Below the pieces are notes generated by a model. That model was not told the DNA's origin, ran no database searches, and saw only the letters and a list, made by a program, of their open reading frames with translations. The translations under genes and the position numbers were made by a program. From Natronomonas sp. (GTDB lineage Archaea > Halobacteriota > Halobacteria > Halobacteriales > Haloarculaceae): 6,151 bases of DNA. Below are positions 5,610-6,151 of this stretch, piece by piece; the first letter of the stretch is position 1, and the number at the start of each line of letters is the position of its first letter. The stretch spans positions 1-6,151 of the forward strand of contig SLIW01000070.1 in the NCBI GenBank assembly GCA_007135435.1. Direction: 5' to 3'.

Positions 5610-6134
5610 CTACCGCTCGCCGGCCAGCAGCCCGTAGCGGAGGACGTCGACGCGCTCGCCGTCGACGAACGCGTGCTCGCGGAAGCGTCCCTCCTCGACG
5701 AAGCCGTTCTTCTCCAGAACCCGACGGCTCGCCGGGTTCGACGCGAGCGCCTCCGCGTAGCACTTCGCCAGTCGCCGCTGGTCGAAGGCGTAGTCGGTCA
5801 CCATGCCGACGGCCGCCGTCGCGTAGCCCCGCCCCTCCGCGTCGGGGTCGACGTAGTAGCCCACCTCGCCGATGCCCCAGTTCGGACTGATCGACGAGAG
5901 GCCGACGATGCCGACCGGCTCGGCGTCGTCGCAGATCAGCAGGTGGACCTGATCGTCCGCGTTGACCACCTGTTCGTAGAACGTCCGCTCGTCGTCCATC
6001 GTCTTCGGGTCGGCGGCGAACAGCGACCGCCAGACGCGAGGGTCGTTGATCAGGCGCTGGAGGAACGGGAGGTCGTCCTCGTCGATGACGTGGAGGTCGA
6101 CGCGCTCCCCACGGAGGAAGGCTGGACCGGGCAT
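5610..6134 (-). CDS. GNAT family N-acetyltransferase (RimJ/RimL type)
   Basis: A 174-aa cytoplasmic acetyl-CoA-dependent acetyltransferase. It opens with LRGERVDLHVIDEDDLPFLQRLIND (7-31), typical of the RimJ/RimL-like (Acetyltransf_3) branch. GYYVDPDAEGRGYATAAVGMV (92-112) holds the acetyl-CoA pyrophosphate-binding loop (EGRGYATAA). NPASRRVLEKNGFVEEGRFREH (133-154) is the conserved NxxSxxxLEKxGF region, with Asn133 and Ser136 in place. RimJ/RimL proteins acetylate N termini of ribosomal proteins, but most haloarchaeal relatives have unknown substrates (proteins, amines or antibiotics), so no substrate is assigned. The family length is normal and the gene looks intact. Its promoter would lie beyond the right end, since only 17 bp upstream are present. 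It converges with the Nudix-like gene across a 44-bp gap that shows no clear terminator. Confidence 0.92.
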   Translation of the reverse strand: MPGPAFLRGERVDLHVIDEDDLPFLQRLINDPRVWRSLFAADPKTMDDERTFYEQVVNADDQVHLLICDDAEPVGIVGLSSISPNWGIGEVGYYVDPDAEGRGYATAAVGMVTDYAFDQRRLAKCYAEALASNPASRRVLEKNGFVEEGRFREHAFVDGERVDVLRYGLLAGER

Positions 6135-6151
6135 ACTCCCAACCGTGCGGG

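Overview
The window reads as chromosomal DNA of a halophilic archaeon (class Halobacteria). The DNA is very G+C-rich with a strong G/C bias at third codon positions. The proteins are rich in Asp and Glu and poor in Lys. Start codons lack clear Shine-Dalgarno sequences but have T/A-rich boxes about 27 bp upstream, the leaderless layout usual in haloarchaea. One gene encodes sn-glycerol-1-phosphate dehydrogenase, the enzyme that sets the stereochemistry of archaeal lipids. I cannot name the genus.

Layout, left to right: (1) an extended short-chain dehydrogenase/epimerase-like protein (53-1054, +). (2) A 408-bp intergenic region holding a 14-bp-period tandem repeat built on CCAATTGG, a T-rich box just downstream of it, and a G+C-rich, possibly structured stretch. 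(3) A 746-aa S9-family (prolyl-oligopeptidase-like) serine peptidase (1463-3703, +) with a repeat-encoded acidic insertion in its beta-propeller. (4) egsA, glycerol-1-phosphate dehydrogenase (3730-4788, +), 26 bp after the peptidase, with a probable promoter of its own over the peptidase stop codon. (5) A 198-bp intergenic region with three consecutive inverted repeats, one carrying the only two CTAG tetranucleotides I found in the window. (6) A Nudix-fold-like protein (4987-5565, +) whose catalytic Nudix box is degenerate. (7) Convergent to it, a RimJ/RimL-type GNAT acetyltransferase (5610-6134, -).

The genes do not form an obvious pathway. Four appear to have their own promoter and the fifth is on the opposite strand. 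Only the S9 peptidase and egsA are close enough to share read-through transcription. The protein genes look like ordinary haloarchaeal housekeeping or accessory genes. I see no clear undescribed multi-gene system. The less ordinary signals are the two non-coding regions (about 1202-1410 and 4830-4880) and the degenerate Nudix protein.
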